NCBI GenBank assembly: GCA_021797915.1
Contig: JAJZYT010000008.1
Location: forward strand, 1-63,503
Direction of reading: 5' to 3'
DNA: 63,503 nucleotides
Origin: Thermoplasmata archaeon
GTDB lineage: Archaea > Thermoplasmatota > Thermoplasmata > Thermoplasmatales > GCA-001856825
Below are positions 37,629-45,730 of the stretch, one piece after another (within the stretch, counting starts at the first letter, position 1; each line of letters starts with the position of its first letter). The position numbers were made by a program, and so were the translations under genes. The notes under the pieces are model-generated. The model was not told the origin of the DNA. It worked only from the letters and a program-made list of their open reading frames with translations, and did no database searches.

Positions 37629-38483
37629 TTATGCACCTTTGGGTAGCCTGCTTTCCAGGGACTTTGCGACCGCGTTTCCCCTAGAGAGCAGAAGTTCGAT
37701 ATTTGCCTTAGTTGGATACGATGCGGCCAGACTTAGAGCCAGTGCATTCCTGTAGCCATTCGAAATGAATATTGGCGTGCTTTCCCTGTTGTAGTAATTG
37801 ATGTGTAAGGATAGAGCTATGGCCATGGAATGTCCCATAACCAACCTGTTCAGGAAGTCCTGTGTAGAAGATCCAAGTACGCTCTTATCAAAGACTATCC
37901 CATCCTCGTAAGCGGCCCTGAAATCAAGACCAATCTCGAGTGGTAGTATCTCTAGCTTTGCTAGGGCAATTGCCTTTTCCTTGGAAATCTTGTCTCCCTT
38001 CTTAACTAGAACTGTCTCCTTTCTAATCATAACTTTTCCCTGATCTATGGATGCAGGGATACCGGCCTTCTGTAGTTCTCCAACTACTGGACCAGGTTTG
38101 AGATTAGTCGCCCTTGCTTCAAGGACAATGTCTTCCGGAGCAATCTCTCCTCCCCTTGCAGGTGCCTTTGTCCTGCTTGCTTCTATGTGCTTGTATAGTT
38201 TGAATGGATTTTCTTGCGAGAATATTGCAGCGACCGGCCCATCCATGAAATTGTCCATACCTTTTATGGCTTCGTTACCAGTGCCGTCAAAAGCTCGCTT
38301 CAAAAGGGTCTTCTTGACAACTTTAATCTTTGCTGTTCCCCTCAGGGATTTTCTCATCTGTTGAAACTGCTTTCCGGGAACCCGGTCAATTCCAACCAGA
38401 GCGATTGATTTTGAATTCTTTATGTCCTCTGTTAGGTTCTTGATAGTAGCGTCCTTCGATTGAGAGAACCTGTTTTCCTTCAT
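37629..38483 (-). CDS. rpl10: Ribosomal protein uL10 (P0), C-terminally short
   Basis: 284 residues. The rRNA-binding domain is normal (ALVGIDRVPGKQFQQMRKSLRG). The protein ends in SRLPKGA, shortly after the first helix of the stalk spine (YPTKANIELLLSRGNAV). The later spine helices, the charged linker and the terminal GLGALFG-like segment found in most archaeal P0 proteins are missing. Downstream there are only 43 bp to rpl12, so no hidden C-terminus exists. Its start abuts the rpl1 stop. Confidence 0.92.
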   Translation of the reverse strand: MKENRFSQSKDATIKNLTEDIKNSKSIALVGIDRVPGKQFQQMRKSLRGTAKIKVVKKTLLKRAFDGTGNEAIKGMDNFMDGPVAAIFSQENPFKLYKHIEASRTKAPARGGEIAPEDIVLEARATNLKPGPVVGELQKAGIPASIDQGKVMIRKETVLVKKGDKISKEKAIALAKLEILPLEIGLDFRAAYEDGIVFDKSVLGSSTQDFLNRLVMGHSMAIALSLHINYYNRESTPIFISNGYRNALALSLAASYPTKANIELLLSRGNAVAKSLESRLPKGA

Positions 38484-39128
38484 CTATTTCACCTCCACTT
38501 TGACAGCAGGACCCATTGTGGTCTTAACGTATATAGTCCTGATGTTTTCTTCTCCCTTCTCTAGTTTCGCCTCTATTCGTTTGAGTACTTCCAGACCATT
38601 CTCGGCTATTTTTTCCACTTCCATATCCTTGGTCCCAATGGCCACGTGAACTACTGGTTTTTCTTTACTCCTAGCCTTGACAGTCCTTCTCAGGTTGTTG
38701 ATTATTGGGGTTGGATCTACGCTTGCAGGTACAGGTCTTGGCATCTTCCCTCTCGGACCCATGATGCCTCCAAGTATTTTACCTACCCTAGGCATTAGGG
38801 CAACTTCTGCAATGAAGAAGTCAATGTCATTCACCATTTTCTTTGTGTCTCTCTTGTGATCGGTCATTTTGTCGAGCTCCTCCGCAGAGATGAGCTTGTC
38901 TGCGTTTCCCTTTGCCTTCGTAGCCATCTCGTTTCCGGAAATCAAGCCAACCTTGACCTTCCTTCCCCTTCCATTCGGCAGGAGGATTTCCTCGTTGATC
39001 CTGTTCTTTGGATTCGATAAGTCGACGTCCTTCAGATTTACTGCTAAGTCTACGGACTCACCAAAATTCCTTTTCGGAGACTTGTTGATTGCCTCCTCTA
39101 GACTCTTTTTTAGGGTTTCTCCATCCAT
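38484..39128 (-). CDS. rpl1: Ribosomal protein uL1
   Basis: 214 residues. Typical L1 segments: VDLAVNLKDVDL, LPNGRGRKVKVGLI, and the RNA-binding GRILGGIMGPRGKMP-like region (MPRVGKILGGIMGPRGKMP). ATG 39128 follows GGTGA at five bases. In archaea L1 can repress its own operon by binding an mRNA mimic of its 23S site; a stem-loop lies just upstream (39140-39174). Confidence 0.95.
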   Translation of the reverse strand: MDGETLKKSLEEAINKSPKRNFGESVDLAVNLKDVDLSNPKNRINEEILLPNGRGRKVKVGLISGNEMATKAKGNADKLISAEELDKMTDHKRDTKKMVNDIDFFIAEVALMPRVGKILGGIMGPRGKMPRPVPASVDPTPIINNLRRTVKARSKEKPVVHVAIGTKDMEVEKIAENGLEVLKRIEAKLEKGEENIRTIYVKTTMGPAVKVEVK

Positions 39129-39139
39129 TGGTATTCACC

Positions 39140-39174
39140 AGAGTAGTTATGCGAGCAAAACGCTCTTCTACTCT
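39140..39174 (-). promoter_or_regulatory. Stem-loop ahead of rpl1, candidate L1 autoregulatory site
   Basis: On the minus strand AGAGTAG (39174-39168) pairs with CTACTCT (39146-39140), with an inner GAGC/GCTC stem (39165-39162 with 39156-39153) separated by asymmetric loops. It sits between the rpl11 stop and the rpl1 ribosome binding site. Interrupted stems of this kind are bound by L1 in archaeal mRNAs; its role here is inferred. Confidence 0.45.
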
Positions 39175-39640
39175 AAATCGCGATTGACCCGTCTTTAATA
39201 AGTTTTTGCGTCTCCCTTGGGTCCTTTCCGTCAACGGTTATTCCCATCGACACACAGGTTCCCAGTACTTCCAATACGGCAGACTTTACCGATGCTGCAT
39301 TCATGTTGTCTATCTTCATCTCTGCGACCTTTTTGATCTGCTTAATCTTCAGGTCTCCAGAGAGTTTTTGCTTGGACGCTCCGGTTGCAGTCTCTATTCC
39401 CAGTTCCTTTTTCAGAAGTGCGGATACTGGTGGTTTACCGACGGAAACCTCGAACTTCTTTGTTTCGGGATCCACCGATACTTTCACTGGAACTTGCATT
39501 CCCGCGAACAATTTGGTCTTGTCATTTATTTCCTTCAGCACGAGTCCAATGTTTATGCCCATCGGCCCGAGTGCTGGTCCTAGGGGAGGTCCTGCTGTTG
39601 CCTTCCCTCCCTCAACCATAACAGATATTTCTTGCGGCAT
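39173..39640 (-). CDS. rpl11: Ribosomal protein uL11
   Basis: 155 residues. The N-terminal domain GGKATAGPPLGPALGPMGIN is diagnostic, and the C-terminal rRNA-binding domain (TVDGKDPRETQKLI) is complete. It starts three bases after the spt5 stop and is first among the ribosomal genes of this operon. Confidence 0.96.
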   Translation of the reverse strand: MPQEISVMVEGGKATAGPPLGPALGPMGINIGLVLKEINDKTKLFAGMQVPVKVSVDPETKKFEVSVGKPPVSALLKKELGIETATGASKQKLSGDLKIKQIKKVAEMKIDNMNAASVKSAVLEVLGTCVSMGITVDGKDPRETQKLIKDGSIAI

Positions 39641-39643
39641 ACT

Positions 39644-40459
39644 TTAAACCTCTTTTTCTAGCAGCTTAACCGAGTCTGCTTTGACGGTAAGCGGAATTGG
39701 GACTATTGCGTTTTGCAGTTCAAGGGTTATTTCATCCTTCTGACTATTAACGTGCGTGATTCTAGCCTTCTCTCCCTTGAAAGGTCCCTCTGTGACTTCT
39801 ACGAAATTGCCAACTCCAAGGGACTCAACAGCTGGTTTTGAAACCAGGTAATTCTCTATCTCTTGCAGCTGGACTTCTCCCGCGATCATGTTTCTAGCTC
39901 CTCTGACTGTTCTCAATAGCCCCATGGTCCTATCCGGGTAGAGCGTTTCGATGAAAATATACCCTTTCACGTCGGGAGGCACGAGGATCGAGAACAGGTA
40001 GTCTTGTTTTTCTATTTTTGCCTTAAGCCCTATGTCTCTAGCGATCTTCACTTCCTGACCTATGGTCGTCTTAACGACGATGAGGGTCTGTTTGACTTTA
40101 ATGGTAAACAGGTTGGTTGATGAACCTTCCGATTTCAGAACGACATTTACGTAATCTCCTATCTCTCCACCCTTGGGGGATTCCACCGAAAGTGCGTGTA
40201 CAACCAATGCCCTGGGCTTCAATTTGTACTGCAGCTTGAGAATTTCTTGATTTTTCGGGGATATCGCGACCTGTTTCCCCCTCTTCACTTCCTCTATGAG
40301 GAACCACTCTATCTCTTCCTTCTGTTCATGAATATCCAGTGTCAGTTCGAAAAATCCTTCCTTGTCAGCTGTTTCGTCGTTTTCAATCGTGAAGTTGAAG
40401 AGAAGTTTCTTGTTAGTACCCACTTCAGATTCTTTGCCGTCACAAGTCCACTTTACCAT
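39644..40459 (-). CDS. spt5: Transcription elongation factor Spt5 (NusG) with extra N-terminal domain
   Basis: 271 residues from ATG 40459, which follows an AAGGTG site; the in-frame extension to 40483 lies inside secE. The C-terminal half is a normal archaeal Spt5: NGN domain (~124-208, QTLIVVKTTIGQE...GYIFIETLYPD, RTVRGARN) and KOW domain (~215-271, VTEGPFKGEKARI). The first ~118 residues form an additional beta-rich domain (KLLFNFTIENDE, FFELTLDIHEQ, LKLQYKLKPRALV) resembling an Ig/CARDB-like sandwich. Archaeal Spt5 is usually only ~150 residues. It binds Spt4 and the RNA polymerase clamp. The gene lies between secE and rpl11, the usual order. Confidence 0.88.
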   Translation of the reverse strand: MVKWTCDGKESEVGTNKKLLFNFTIENDETADKEGFFELTLDIHEQKEEIEWFLIEEVKRGKQVAISPKNQEILKLQYKLKPRALVVHALSVESPKGGEIGDYVNVVLKSEGSSTNLFTIKVKQTLIVVKTTIGQEVKIARDIGLKAKIEKQDYLFSILVPPDVKGYIFIETLYPDRTMGLLRTVRGARNMIAGEVQLQEIENYLVSKPAVESLGVGNFVEVTEGPFKGEKARITHVNSQKDEITLELQNAIVPIPLTVKADSVKLLEKEV

Positions 40460-40460
40460 A

Positions 40461-40685
40461 TCACGGCACCTTGAATAGCACATTCATCAAAAGGTAGATA
40501 ATGAAGCCAAGTCCCCCTATGATGATAATTCCAATTCCAGTTATCAGAGAGGATTTACCAAATTCATCTCTAGTTGGCTTCTTTGCCATCTTGAGAATTC
40601 TCGAATACTTTCCTCTACCGATTCTCCGGACTCTCTCAGTAATAGAATCCTCTATATCCTCAATCCTGTCATCCATATCAACCAT
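40461..40685 (-). CDS. secE: Protein translocase subunit SecE/Sec61-gamma
   Basis: 74 residues: an amphipathic N-terminal helix (ERVRRIGRGKYSRILKMAKKP) followed by a single membrane helix (SSLITGIGIIIIGGLGFIIYLL). This is the essential small subunit of the SecYE channel. It lies between ftsZ and spt5, as in many euryarchaea. Confidence 0.93.
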   Translation of the reverse strand: MVDMDDRIEDIEDSITERVRRIGRGKYSRILKMAKKPTRDEFGKSSLITGIGIIIIGGLGFIIYLLMNVLFKVP

Positions 40686-40697
40686 ATAGGGTTACCT

Positions 40698-41690
40698 CTA
40701 AACGTACTTGTTTTTGGCTCCCACCAGTATGGCTAATACCTTTATATCATTTTTCATAGACTCGTCTATTCTTGCTCCCCATATTATCCTCGCATTTGGG
40801 TTGATCCTCTTCTTTACTTCTTCGAGAACAGCATGAGCCTCTTCAACGGACATATTCGAACTTCCTGTCACCGAAACGATAGCCGATGTCGCGGTGGAGA
40901 CTTCGAGATCGAGTAATGGCGAACTTAACGCTTTCTTTGCAGCTTCCAGAGCTCTCTCTTGAGAACCAGACTGACCTATTCCTATCATTGCAGTTCCACC
41001 GTCTTTCATCACAGTTTTCAGGTCATTGAAATCTAGGTTGACAAGCCCAGGTTTAGTCACCAGTTCCGTCAGACCTTTTATAGATTTCATAAGCGTCTCA
41101 TCAGCGTACCTGAATGCCTCATTTAGAGGCAACCTCGGAACAATTTCCAAAAGCTTCTCGTTAGGAATAATGACGATTGTGTCTGATTTCTCCTTCAATT
41201 TCTCCAATCCCCATAGGGCATTCTCTTTTCTCATTGCGCCTTCGGACTTGAAAGGTGTAGTCACCACCGAGATAACCAGTGCACCCGCTTTCTTTGCAAC
41301 GTCTGCTACGACCGGTGCAGATCCAGTTCCTGTTCCTCCTCCCATTCCCGCAGTGACAAATACGATATCGGCTCCTTCTACCGCTGCGTTAATGTCAATC
41401 TCCGCCTCTCTGGCCGACATTTCACCGATCTGAGGAATGGCACCGGCCCCGAGTCCTCTGGTAGTTCTTCTCCCGAGGAGAATCTTCCTGGATGCTTGAG
41501 TGAGAAGAAGGTGCTGGGCATCAGTATTGGCTGCAATAATATCAGCACCCTGTATTCCTTCCTCCATTATCCTAGTAATAGTATTAGACCCTGAACCCCC
41601 ACACCCAAAAATTTTGATGCTTGTTTTCAAGCCTTTTAATAACTCAATCAACTCAGCATCGTTATCTTGAAAAGTTTCGTTATCAGGCAT
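40698..41690 (-). CDS. ftsZ: Cell-division GTPase FtsZ
   Basis: 330 residues. GTP-binding elements: FGCGGSGSNTITR, ANTDAQHL, the signature AGMGGGTGTGSAP and IIPNEKLLEI. The T7 catalytic loop LVNLDFNDLKTVM is present, so it can polymerise and hydrolyse GTP normally. The ATG at 41690 has an AT box (CATATAAATAA, ~41722-41730) upstream. An ATTTGACAAAT palindrome (41702-41712) lies between the two, around the expected transcription start. Heads ftsZ-secE-spt5. Confidence 0.95.
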   Translation of the reverse strand: MPDNETFQDNDAELIELLKGLKTSIKIFGCGGSGSNTITRIMEEGIQGADIIAANTDAQHLLLTQASRKILLGRRTTRGLGAGAIPQIGEMSAREAEIDINAAVEGADIVFVTAGMGGGTGTGSAPVVADVAKKAGALVISVVTTPFKSEGAMRKENALWGLEKLKEKSDTIVIIPNEKLLEIVPRLPLNEAFRYADETLMKSIKGLTELVTKPGLVNLDFNDLKTVMKDGGTAMIGIGQSGSQERALEAAKKALSSPLLDLEVSTATSAIVSVTGSSNMSVEEAHAVLEEVKKRINPNARIIWGARIDESMKNDIKVLAILVGAKNKYV

Positions 41691-41701
41691 GATTACTACC
41701 G

Positions 41702-41712
41702 ATTTGACAAAT
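41702..41712. promoter_or_regulatory. ATTTGACAAAT palindrome at the ftsZ promoter
   Basis: An 11-bp palindrome with a single central base, placed between the TATA-like box (~41722-41730) and ATG 41690, about where transcription should begin. The identical 11-mer occurs at 45763-45773. Position over the start site suggests repression. Confidence 0.45.
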
Positions 41713-41833
41713 TATTTTGTTATTTATATGTTTGTTGGAGGGAGTAAAGAATGTCATGGAGTTCAGCACAGAATGTAGAAAGGAAAGGCGGAAGGGTAAG
41801 ACAACTCATTCCAAATGAAAATCACTTAGAATG

Positions 41834-42637
41834 TTATTGCGACTTTGAAAATCCACTTGCCATCGATCTGTTTGAAAGGATAAACGATCTATCATTATTG
41901 AAACCTACTGCCCCTAAGGCGAACTGTGATTTCTCTCCAATCTCTTTCCACTCTTCCTCCAAACTATCTCTGGCGCAATATAAGTCATAGGAAAGCTGTT
42001 TTCTTATTATTTCTTCTCCTACTCCTGTGGCTGCAATTCCAAATCCATTCTTGACCAGGATTCCGGATCCTGGAATTGGGGTGTCTCCAACTCTTCCTCT
42101 CATCATCGGACTAGATCCGCCTGTGGATATCGCTGCCGCGATTTTTCCATCGAAGTTCGCAACCGCGCCAACTGTATCTACTGATATCGAGCCTGGAAAG
42201 AGAAACCTCGAATCCTTTGTTGCAATTATCCTCGACTCTTCCAGCCTCTTCCTTGCCCTATCGGTTGAAGGATCGTAGTGTGGATGTCCCTTCTCCATGG
42301 CAAATTTAGTGGCTCCATCCCCGCTCAGTATGACGTGAGGGCTCGTTTCCATAACCTCTCTTGCAACCTGCACAGGGTTCTTTACAAATTCAATGTTGAT
42401 CACCGAACCAAAGTTGCCGTCTACCATGACAGCAGCATCCATCTGTATGCTTCCATCTAGTCTCATTACTGATCCTGTACCAGCATTGAAGTTTAGGTCG
42501 TCCTCCATGTACTTGACAGCAGCGACAACCGCATCCAAAGGAGTTTCATAATTAATTGAATAAGAAGCATACTTATCTAGTAGTCCGCTCAGTTCTTCAC
42601 TGCTGCCAACGCCTCCGTGGAGTATAATCTGTCTCAT
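41834..42637 (-). CDS. Ntn-hydrolase isoaspartyl peptidase / L-asparaginase
   Basis: 267 residues, plant-type asparaginase precursor. HGGVGS at the N-terminus, FNAGTGSVM, and the autocleavage site before the catalytic Thr in SVDTVGAVANFDGKIAAAISTGG (self-cleavage is expected just before TVGAV). GRVGDTPIPGSG binds the substrate. It cleaves isoaspartyl dipeptides and asparagine. It is transcribed divergently from pyrB, the two starts sharing one AT box. Confidence 0.88.
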   Translation of the reverse strand: MRQIILHGGVGSSEELSGLLDKYASYSINYETPLDAVVAAVKYMEDDLNFNAGTGSVMRLDGSIQMDAAVMVDGNFGSVINIEFVKNPVQVAREVMETSPHVILSGDGATKFAMEKGHPHYDPSTDRARKRLEESRIIATKDSRFLFPGSISVDTVGAVANFDGKIAAAISTGGSSPMMRGRVGDTPIPGSGILVKNGFGIAATGVGEEIIRKQLSYDLYCARDSLEEEWKEIGEKSQFALGAVGFNNDRSFILSNRSMASGFSKSQ

Positions 42638-42656
42638 GGGCCTAAATACGTCAAAG

Positions 42657-42668
42657 ATAAATATTTAT
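42657..42668. promoter_or_regulatory. Perfectly palindromic bidirectional TATA element
   Basis: ATAAATATTTAT is its own reverse complement. Its centre is ~26 nt from ATG 42637 (asparaginase, minus) and ~28 nt from ATG 42691 (pyrB, plus). No second AT box is present, so one element probably drives both leaderless transcripts. Confidence 0.55.
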
Positions 42669-42690
42669 TACCCGCGTTGTTCAATTATTG

Positions 42691-43611
42691 ATGTGGCTCA
42701 ACAGGGATATCGTTTCTATTGGGGATTTAAGTGTTGAAGAGATAATGGAAGTTCTGGATAGGGCAAATAAAATGTTGCCATATGCAAGTTCAGGGCATCC
42801 AAGAAAACCGCTTGCAGACAAAATAGTTGCTACGTTATTTTACGAGCCGAGCACTAGGACAAGACTCAGTTTTGAGTCTGCTGCCATGAGATTGGGGGCT
42901 AGAGTTCTGAGCCTTGGCTCATTGGAAGCAAGCTCTGTCGCGAAGGGAGAAACTCTCTCAGACACAATTCGAATAATCAATAGTTACTCAGATGCTATTG
43001 TGCTCAGACATCCTTCTGAAGGGGCTGCAAGACTAGCATCAGAATACGCAGACGTTCCTGTGATAAACGCGGGTGATGGAGCTGGACAGCATCCCACTCA
43101 AACGCTTCTGGACATGTTCACCATATGGAAGGAACTTGGTCAGATAAATGGGAAGAGTATAGGTTTCGTTGGGGACTTGAAGTATGGCAGAACGGTCCAC
43201 TCTCTAAGCAAAGCCCTTTCCCTGTTTGACGTGTCGCTGTATTTCATATCGCCAGAAGAACTGAAGATACCCAAGCACATAAAGAGAGACATAGAGAAGA
43301 GAATACCAGTGAAGGAAACAAAGAACCTCGATGAGGTCATAGAGTCACTCGACGTGCTGTATGTGACAAGAATCCAGAAGGAAAGGTTCCCAGACATAGA
43401 GGAATACAAAAAGGTCGCCGGAGTCTACGTGATCAGGCCCTCCCTATTATCGAGGGGAAGAAAGAACCTGATAGTAATGCATCCACTTCCAAGGGTCGAC
43501 GAGATTCCAGCTGAGATTGACAATCTGCCACAGGCAAAATATTTCAAACAGGCCTCTAATGGGATTCCAGTGAGGATGGCTATCCTCGACATGATACTGG
43601 GGAGTGAGTAA
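42691..43611 (+). CDS. pyrB: Aspartate carbamoyltransferase catalytic chain
   Basis: 306 residues. The carbamoyl-phosphate site FYEPSTRTRLSFESA is intact, as are VLRHPSEGAA, GDGAGQHPTQTLLD and MHPLPRVDEIP. It condenses carbamoyl phosphate with aspartate in pyrimidine synthesis. ATG 42691 is preferred over the adjacent TTG because of its spacing to the AT box. The regulatory subunit follows at once. Confidence 0.95.
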   Translation: MWLNRDIVSIGDLSVEEIMEVLDRANKMLPYASSGHPRKPLADKIVATLFYEPSTRTRLSFESAAMRLGARVLSLGSLEASSVAKGETLSDTIRIINSYSDAIVLRHPSEGAARLASEYADVPVINAGDGAGQHPTQTLLDMFTIWKELGQINGKSIGFVGDLKYGRTVHSLSKALSLFDVSLYFISPEELKIPKHIKRDIEKRIPVKETKNLDEVIESLDVLYVTRIQKERFPDIEEYKKVAGVYVIRPSLLSRGRKNLIVMHPLPRVDEIPAEIDNLPQAKYFKQASNGIPVRMAILDMILGSE

Positions 43612-43612
43612 T

Positions 43613-44083
43613 ATGACCGAAGAGAAGATGCTGAAGGTCGAAAAGATCAGAAGGGGAACTGTCATAGATCACATTCCGGTTGGAAGAGCCTTCAAGGTAC
43701 TCAAGATCCTAAAGATTTCAACGGATCCCGGTGTGACGGTAAGCGTAGCTATTCACGTGAAGAGCAAAAAGATGGGACTCAAAGACGTTGTGAAAATTGA
43801 GGACAGGATCTTGGATTCGTCGGAACTGAACAAGATTGCATTGATCGCTGAGGGGGGGACTATAACGATAGTAGAAGATTACTCGGTGATCAAGAAATTC
43901 GTCGTCAAACTTCCAGACATAATAACTGGAATTTTAAAGTGCAGCAATGCGAGGTGTGTGTCGAACATGGAAAGCGTAATTAAACCTACATTTACTCTAC
44001 TGTCCAAGAATCCTCTATCAATAAAGTGTCATTATTGTGAAAGGGAAATGGAAACTGACGAAATCATGGACAGCATCCTCTAG
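43613..44083 (+). CDS. pyrI: Aspartate carbamoyltransferase regulatory chain
   Basis: 156 residues. The N-terminal allosteric domain (RRGTVIDHIPVGRAFKVL) binds nucleotides. The C-terminal zinc domain has CSNARC and CHYCE, the four Cys that bind zinc and contact PyrB. ATG 43613 follows a GGGAGTGAG site at the pyrB end. Confidence 0.95.
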   Translation: MTEEKMLKVEKIRRGTVIDHIPVGRAFKVLKILKISTDPGVTVSVAIHVKSKKMGLKDVVKIEDRILDSSELNKIALIAEGGTITIVEDYSVIKKFVVKLPDIITGILKCSNARCVSNMESVIKPTFTLLSKNPLSIKCHYCEREMETDEIMDSIL

Positions 44084-44089
44084 TACTAG

Positions 44090-44749
44090 TCAAGCTTCTT
44101 TAAGGATGGTGATTTTTATTTTATCTCCATCCTTCAGTCCATGCTTCTTCCGGAGGTTATCTGGGGAGATTATCTCCAGAACTTTGTCGTAGTGTGTTCT
44201 CTCTGGTAGTACAATTCCCACCTTGGTGTCGAACATTGTGGCCTTCAAGAGCTTGATAGCACCAAACTTCCTTCCATCTTGTTCAAACGGTTCTACCTCA
44301 AATCCAGGAACGTTGTTGATGATACCGCTGAAGCTTGAGTAATCATCTGTGAATCTCAGGTTCATCGTGCCCGGGAATGGATAAAAATTCAGGTATTCCT
44401 TGATCCTGGTAACATAACCATCCCTTGAAATATAGTATGAACCCTCACCAAGCCCAGTGAATAGAGTCCCCTCTACTGTCACTTCTTTTGAGGAGCTTAG
44501 TATGTACTGTATCGTGTTCATCTGGTCCTTCAGTTCATCGAACGTTTTTTCTGTCATCGTAACCTCCTCCCCACGTGCAATTCGTCTTCTCATAATGTAC
44601 CCATCCCTTTCCAGCATGATCAAATACCTTGAGACAGACTGTTGAGATATCTTCAAATGCGCCGCGAGGTCGGAGGTATTTATTTCTATCTTTCCTCCTT
44701 TATGGTCCAACGACACATTCTTAAGAAAATCCAAGAGGATCGGTTTCAA
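44090..44749 (-). CDS. ribK: CTP-dependent riboflavin kinase with N-terminal HTH
   Basis: 219 residues from TTG 44749, which overlaps the upstream stop codon (TTGA) and follows GGTGA at seven bases; the in-frame extension to 44824 lies inside the PIN gene. The N-terminal winged HTH (SDLAAHLKISQQSVSRYLIML) is joined to the archaeal kinase domain (GLGEGSYYISRDGY, NFYPFPGTMNLRF). It makes FMN from riboflavin using CTP. The HTH fusion is known in Thermoplasma RibK and may couple the enzyme to transcription. Confidence 0.9.
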   Translation of the reverse strand: MKPILLDFLKNVSLDHKGGKIEINTSDLAAHLKISQQSVSRYLIMLERDGYIMRRRIARGEEVTMTEKTFDELKDQMNTIQYILSSSKEVTVEGTLFTGLGEGSYYISRDGYVTRIKEYLNFYPFPGTMNLRFTDDYSSFSGIINNVPGFEVEPFEQDGRKFGAIKLLKATMFDTKVGIVLPERTHYDKVLEIISPDNLRKKHGLKDGDKIKITILKEA

Positions 44750-45078
44750 AGCCTCCTCACCATTTTTCCTGTAACAGACGTCACCCGAATGCCTTTCTCC
44801 TTTAGTCGCTGCTGCAATGCCCAATCGTTTGTAACAACTTTTCCTTTGTATCTCATTGCTGCCTCAATAATGCCATCGTCTCCTGGCGATGCAACCTCAA
44901 GTACCTTGTATCTCTCTGCCACCTTAAGTGCCAATCTGGCATCATTATCGGTCCTTGACAAACTTTTCAGTTCTCTTAACGCGGAGGTAGGTACTGCAAT
45001 TTCTTCGTCTAAGAAATTTTCCAGATTTACCCCCTGCTTGACTGAATACATTAATGCATTGGTGTCCAGTATGATCAA
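44746..45078 (-). CDS. PIN-domain nuclease-like protein
   Basis: 110 residues. The acidic residues of the PIN active site are visible: ILDTNALMY, TSALRELKSL, DDGIIEAAM and VVTNDWALQQRL. The pattern fits the archaeal single-PIN proteins related to the FCF1/UTP24 or VapC groups. No antitoxin partner adjoins it. It is instead coupled by ATGA overlap to aIF2-beta and by stop/start overlap to ribK, a conserved-looking housekeeping context that argues for RNA processing rather than a toxin role. Confidence 0.78.
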   Translation of the reverse strand: MIILDTNALMYSVKQGVNLENFLDEEIAVPTSALRELKSLSRTDNDARLALKVAERYKVLEVASPGDDGIIEAAMRYKGKVVTNDWALQQRLKEKGIRVTSVTGKMVRRL

Positions 45079-45692
45079 GCCTTCTTCACCAAAATGCCAA
45101 GCGCATAATTCTTTCTGATCCTATCGATCCTGACAGTCACTTTCTGCCCCTTCTTTGCTCCTGGGATTATGACCGTTGTGTCTCCTTTTATCGAAATTCC
45201 ATCTCCGTCCCTGTTGAGGTCAGTGATCTCAAGGTCGTATGTCTTGCCTTCCTCTATCTTCCCTTCTGTATACTTGATCTCCTTATGCGCAAAGAGTGGT
45301 CTCTCAGCTCCGCAGGCCTTACACCGTATCAGTTCATTCCTGTTCTCCCTGATCATTTCTGTGTCGAAATTTCCGCACTCATAACATTGAACGTAGATTC
45401 TAAGGTACTCCTGGAACGCTTTTTCAATACTGCCTTCCGGCGGCTTTCCTTTGAATATCAGTCTACCGTCTGCAACGTCTCCAGAAAGCCCAAACTGTTT
45501 GATGAGGTACTTGTAAATATGCGACTCGTCCCTATTTATGACACCAACTATGTCTCTAAAGTTCTTTATTATTGTGAGCTTTCCTTCTGTGATTGTTTCA
45601 GGTTTAGGAATTTGAAATCTCTTCATTTCTTCTCTCTTCTGCACAGAAGATTTTACCTTCTTCAGAAGGTCCGTATAATTCTGTTCATCCAC
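45075..45692 (-). CDS. Translation initiation factor aIF2 subunit beta with TRAM domain
   Basis: 205 residues from GTG 45692; an AT box (TTATTTAATC on the minus strand, ~45711-45720) lies 25 nt upstream, so the longer frame to 45788 is discarded. The eIF2-beta core has NFRDIVGVINRDESHIYKYL and a zinc ribbon with Cys pairs CYEC and CKAC. The last ~60 residues are a TRAM domain (KTYDLEITDLNRDGDGISI...KGQKVTVRIDRI). This fusion is known from several euryarchaea. It binds aIF2-gamma and helps deliver initiator tRNA. Confidence 0.9.
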   Translation of the reverse strand: MDEQNYTDLLKKVKSSVQKREEMKRFQIPKPETITEGKLTIIKNFRDIVGVINRDESHIYKYLIKQFGLSGDVADGRLIFKGKPPEGSIEKAFQEYLRIYVQCYECGNFDTEMIRENRNELIRCKACGAERPLFAHKEIKYTEGKIEEGKTYDLEITDLNRDGDGISIKGDTTVIIPGAKKGQKVTVRIDRIRKNYALGILVKKA

Positions 45693-45730
45693 GCAGTGAA
45701 ATAGGAATCTGATTAAATAATTTTTACAAA

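Noticed and set aside
41751-41990. 79-codon plus-strand frame between ftsZ and the asparaginase
   Set aside because: Overlaps the conserved C-terminus of the asparaginase on the other strand and has no motif.
44746-45078. Toxin-antitoxin VapC
   Set aside because: No antitoxin gene adjoins it, and the coupling to aIF2-beta and ribK suggests a housekeeping role.
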